Positions 61,582 to 64,000 of a stretch of 64,000 bases of DNA are shown here, in pieces. Every line of letters begins with the position of its first letter. Position 1 is the first letter of the stretch. Location: NCBI GenBank assembly GCA_963721725.1, contig CAVRLX010000002.1:1-64000 (forward strand). Reading direction: 5' to 3'. The notes under the pieces were generated by a model, which saw only the letters and a list, made by a program, of their open reading frames with translations, was not told the DNA's origin and ran no database searches. Source of the DNA: RI-153 sp963721725 (GTDB lineage: Bacteria; Chloroflexota; Anaerolineae; Caldilineales; Caldilineaceae). Made by a program: the position numbers and the translations under genes.

Positions 61582-62970
61582 CTATCCCACCCAGAGCAGG
61601 TAATAGAGCAGCCCGGCGGCGGCGCTGCCGATGAGCACCGGGAACATGCCGATATGCAGCCGCAACAGCGCCACAAAGGCAGCAACAGAAATGATCAGCG
61701 CGGCCAGATCTACGCTATCCCAAACGGGAACCAGAATGCGCGCCCCAAACACGTAAACCTCATCGATCTGGGCAAAGAGCACATGCAGCGAAAACCAGAC
61801 CGCCAGATTCAAGATCACACCCACCACCGCCGCCGTGATGGCCGAAAGCGCCGTGCTCAACGAGCGGTTGCCGCGCAGCGATTCAATGTAGGGCGCGCCC
61901 AGGAAGATCCACAGAAAGCAGGGCACAAAGGTGACCCAGGTGGTGACCAGCGAACCGAGAATGCCTGCGGTCATAGGGCTGAACGGGGCCGGGTTGCGAT
62001 AGGCCCCCATGAAGCCCACAAACTGCACCACCTGAATCAGCGGGCCCGGCGTGGTTTCGGCCATGCCCAGTCCGTCCAGCATTTCGCCGGGGCGCAGCCA
62101 GCCAAAGACCTCCACCGCCTGTTGGGCAATATAGGCCAACACGGCATAGGCCCCGCCAAAGGTGACCACGGCGGCCTGGCTGAAAAAGACGCCCTCCACC
62201 ATTAAAATATGCTCTCGCCCGAAGATGGCGTCGATCAGCAGCAGCGGGCCAAGCCAGAGCAGCAGATGGATCGCCAGCACCGTGAGCGATTGGCGCAGGC
62301 TGGGCCGCGGACGTTGCGCCGCCAGATCGGTGATCACCGTGGCCTCGCCGCCCTCGGCTGGCGTGCTGTGTCCTTTGATCACATAAAAGGTCTGCGGCCA
62401 GATCTTGCCGCCCCCGTAGCCGATCAGCCCAGCCGTCACCACAATCAGCGGGAAAGGGATCTCCAAGAAGAAGATGGCGAGAAAGGCCAGCGCGGCGATG
62501 CCCACCATGACCCGGTTTTTGAGAGCGCGGCGGCCAATGCGGATCACGGCTTCCACCACAATTGCCATCACCGCCGGTTTCAGCCCGTAAAAAAGCGCCT
62601 CCACCAGCGTGACCTCTTGAAAGCCGGCATAGAGCACGCTGAGGGCCAAAATGCTGAGAAAGCCGGGCAAAATAAAGAGCAGACCGGCCACCAGCCCGCC
62701 CCGATAGCCGTGGAGCAGCCAGCCTATGTAGATTGCCAACTGTTGTGCCTCGGGGCCGGGCAGCAACATGGTGTAGTTGAGGGCGTGTAAAAAGCGATTT
62801 TCGCTGACCCAGCGCTTTTCTTCCACCAGCAGCCGGTGCATGACGGCGATCTGCCCGGCTGGCCCGCCAAAGCTGTAGATCGCCACTTTGATCCAGACGC
62901 GCAGCGCCTCGCCAAAGCTGACCGTGGCGGGGGCGGGGCTTGTCGAAGTTGTTGGGGGCAGAGACATCAA
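61582..62970 (-). CDS. chrA: Chromate transporter, two-domain ChrA
   Basis: A 462-residue CHR-family efflux protein with about 12 helices in two homologous halves. The first half has FGGPAGQIAVMHRLLVEEKR and YTMLLPGPEAQQLAIYIGWL; the second has VTFGGAYAVLAYIAQQAVEV and GMAETTPGPLIQVVQFVGFM. These are the paired CHR motifs. It expels chromate, probably in exchange for or together with sulfate-like ions. An IS4 element begins within about 40 bp upstream of its start on the same strand, so its promoter may have been altered or replaced. Confidence 0.93.
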   Translation of the reverse strand: MMSLPPTTSTSPAPATVSFGEALRVWIKVAIYSFGGPAGQIAVMHRLLVEEKRWVSENRFLHALNYTMLLPGPEAQQLAIYIGWLLHGYRGGLVAGLLFILPGFLSILALSVLYAGFQEVTLVEALFYGLKPAVMAIVVEAVIRIGRRALKNRVMVGIAALAFLAIFFLEIPFPLIVVTAGLIGYGGGKIWPQTFYVIKGHSTPAEGGEATVITDLAAQRPRPSLRQSLTVLAIHLLLWLGPLLLIDAIFGREHILMVEGVFFSQAAVVTFGGAYAVLAYIAQQAVEVFGWLRPGEMLDGLGMAETTPGPLIQVVQFVGFMGAYRNPAPFSPMTAGILGSLVTTWVTFVPCFLWIFLGAPYIESLRGNRSLSTALSAITAAVVGVILNLAVWFSLHVLFAQIDEVYVFGARILVPVWDSVDLAALIISVAAFVALLRLHIGMFPVLIGSAAAGLLYYLLWVG

Positions 62971-63007
62971 TGGGTAGCTCCATTGGCCGACAAGTTAAGG
63001 AGATGGA

Positions 63008-64000
63008 TCAGAAGTCAAATCGAGTTTGGTCAGTAGGTGCGTTTGAATTTGTACTTGCAAATGCCAAAGAGTTTCTGGTATTGTGGCCAGAGGCAACCGG
63101 ATCGGTCGCATCGCCCCTGTGGTAGGCCTGGGTGAAGTAGAGGCTGCGGTAGACCATCTCCATAGAGATAGCAGCAAAGGGCTTGTTCAGTGCTTGGGCA
63201 ACGGCATCAGTCAGGTCGAAAGAAGGGCGTAGAGCAACCAGGTGGCCCACAGTTGCAGGCGGATGCCGTTCTCTGGCCCGGTCAGAAAGAGGCAAGCCCC
63301 AGTAGACGCTTGACGATGGCGTAGGCATCTTCAATGCGCCAGCGCTGATGATAGAGTGCAAGCACGTAGGCGGCTGGCAATCGTTCTGCATCGAGTTCGC
63401 TGGTCAGGTAGCGATACCACTTGCCCTGGTGCAGAACTTCCACCAGACGCACCATCTGGCGCTCATTGCCTTCGCCGATCCAGACGGTGCTGGTCATGAA
63501 CCTGGGCACTGCGCACGATGACCTGTTCGACCTGAGAGTCTAGATGACTCTTTGCCCGAGTGAGAAAGGTTACCTTCGCCGCCGAGAGTTCACGAAACAT
63601 CTGAAAGTTGGTGTAGCCCAAGTCAAAGATGAGGAGCGCACCCGCTGGCACTGCTGATAGAATCTGGGGCCAGAAACGTTGGTCATGAGCTTGTGCATCG
63701 GCTTCGTACCAGAGCCGGCGGGGCAAGCGTGAAACCAGACTCAGTAACGCCGTCATTCGTCCTGCCAGTGGATGGGTCTCGTTCTCTCGCAGCAGCCCTA
63801 CCTTGCGCAAAAGGGCATCGAGTGTGGAGCCATCATGAACCAGTACGTCTGTGTATCGCTCCTGCGCCCAGGCAATCTCGGGCGCAAGTGGACGCTCTCG
63901 TGCTTTCCAGCGCTCTTCCGCCTGGGTCAGAACCTCCATCAAAATCCTTTCGAAGAGTTCAGCCGGCAGTGTGCGCAGACGATCTGAGACGGCTTGTTGA
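63008..64000 (-). mobile_element. IS4-family insertion sequence, broken and cut by window end
   Basis: A DDE transposase in at least three frames. The first part, entering from beyond base 64000, has LAPEIAWAQERYTDVLVHDG (first Asp) and GALLIFDLGYTNFQMFRELS (second Asp). The next part (63282-63509) has YHQRWRIEDAYAIVK, which fits the Y-x2-R-x3-E-x6-K signature of IS4 transposases. The last (63008-63391) has AQALNKPFAAISMEMVYRSL. Frame changes occur near 63490, 63290 and probably 63210, so the element is inactive or the sequence contains errors. The terminal repeats were not located. Confidence 0.8.

Overview
The window reads as a chromosomal segment of a Chloroflexota bacterium, probably Anaerolineae/Caldilineae-like. 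This is an inference from gene content and style: roughly 58-60% GC, Uma2-family genes, family-5 and sugar ABC cassettes with Tat/lipoprotein binding proteins, CehA-type metallohydrolases, zinc-ribbon L28, DUF11-rich secreted proteases and class IB PyrD. No rRNA, tRNA, CRISPR array or prophage is visible.

Layout. 0-5.3 kb: a PadR regulator, then a plus-strand copper/periplasmic cluster (small membrane protein, acidic His-containing secreted repeat protein, CopC, and a CopC-CopD-YtkA-cytochrome c fusion). 5.3-8.9 kb (minus): an RlmM-like rRNA methyltransferase, a scrambled toxin-antitoxin patch (UPF0175-like antitoxin, CopG antitoxin, BrnT remnant, truncated PIN) and purB. 9-15.6 kb (plus): a five-gene peptide/nickel-type ABC operon interrupted between its two permeases by a small ORF plus HNH nuclease pair. 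15.7-21.1 kb: a 1,775-residue secreted protein carrying both a subtilisin (S8) and a trypsin-like (S1) domain. 21.1-33.6 kb (minus): membrane flippase-like protein, methyltransferase, glycosyltransferase, purA, guaB, then the histidine block hisH / phosphatase-like / hisA-NUDIX fusion / hisF / hisI / hisE, plus DUF402 and a nitrilase-family protein. 33.7-36.7 kb (plus): lspA, rluD-type synthase, Uma2, NUDIX. 36.7-40 kb (minus): GNAT, DUF389, adenosine deaminase. 40-48.5 kb (plus): membrane gluzincin, sfsA, pyrF-pyrE-pyrD, sugar ABC operon. 48.7-63 kb: mostly minus (thioredoxin-like, CehA-type hydrolase, NDH-2, recG, degV, rlmN, NagD-like HAD, Uma2, chrA) with plus-strand rpmB. The window ends in a broken IS4 element.

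Two global features stand out. (1) At least thirteen protein genes are interrupted by single-base indels, nearly all +1 and often beside short G/C runs; the two halves stay well conserved, so many are probably sequence errors rather than real pseudogenes. (2) Intergenic spaces repeatedly carry one family of palindromic elements (arms around GCGACGCACTCGCC / GGCGAGTGCGTCGC), at least six copies, plus other MITE-like inverted repeats. Together the metabolic genes cover late purine synthesis (purA, purB, guaB), the second half of UMP synthesis (pyrD, pyrE, pyrF) and the middle of histidine synthesis (hisE, I, A, H, F).
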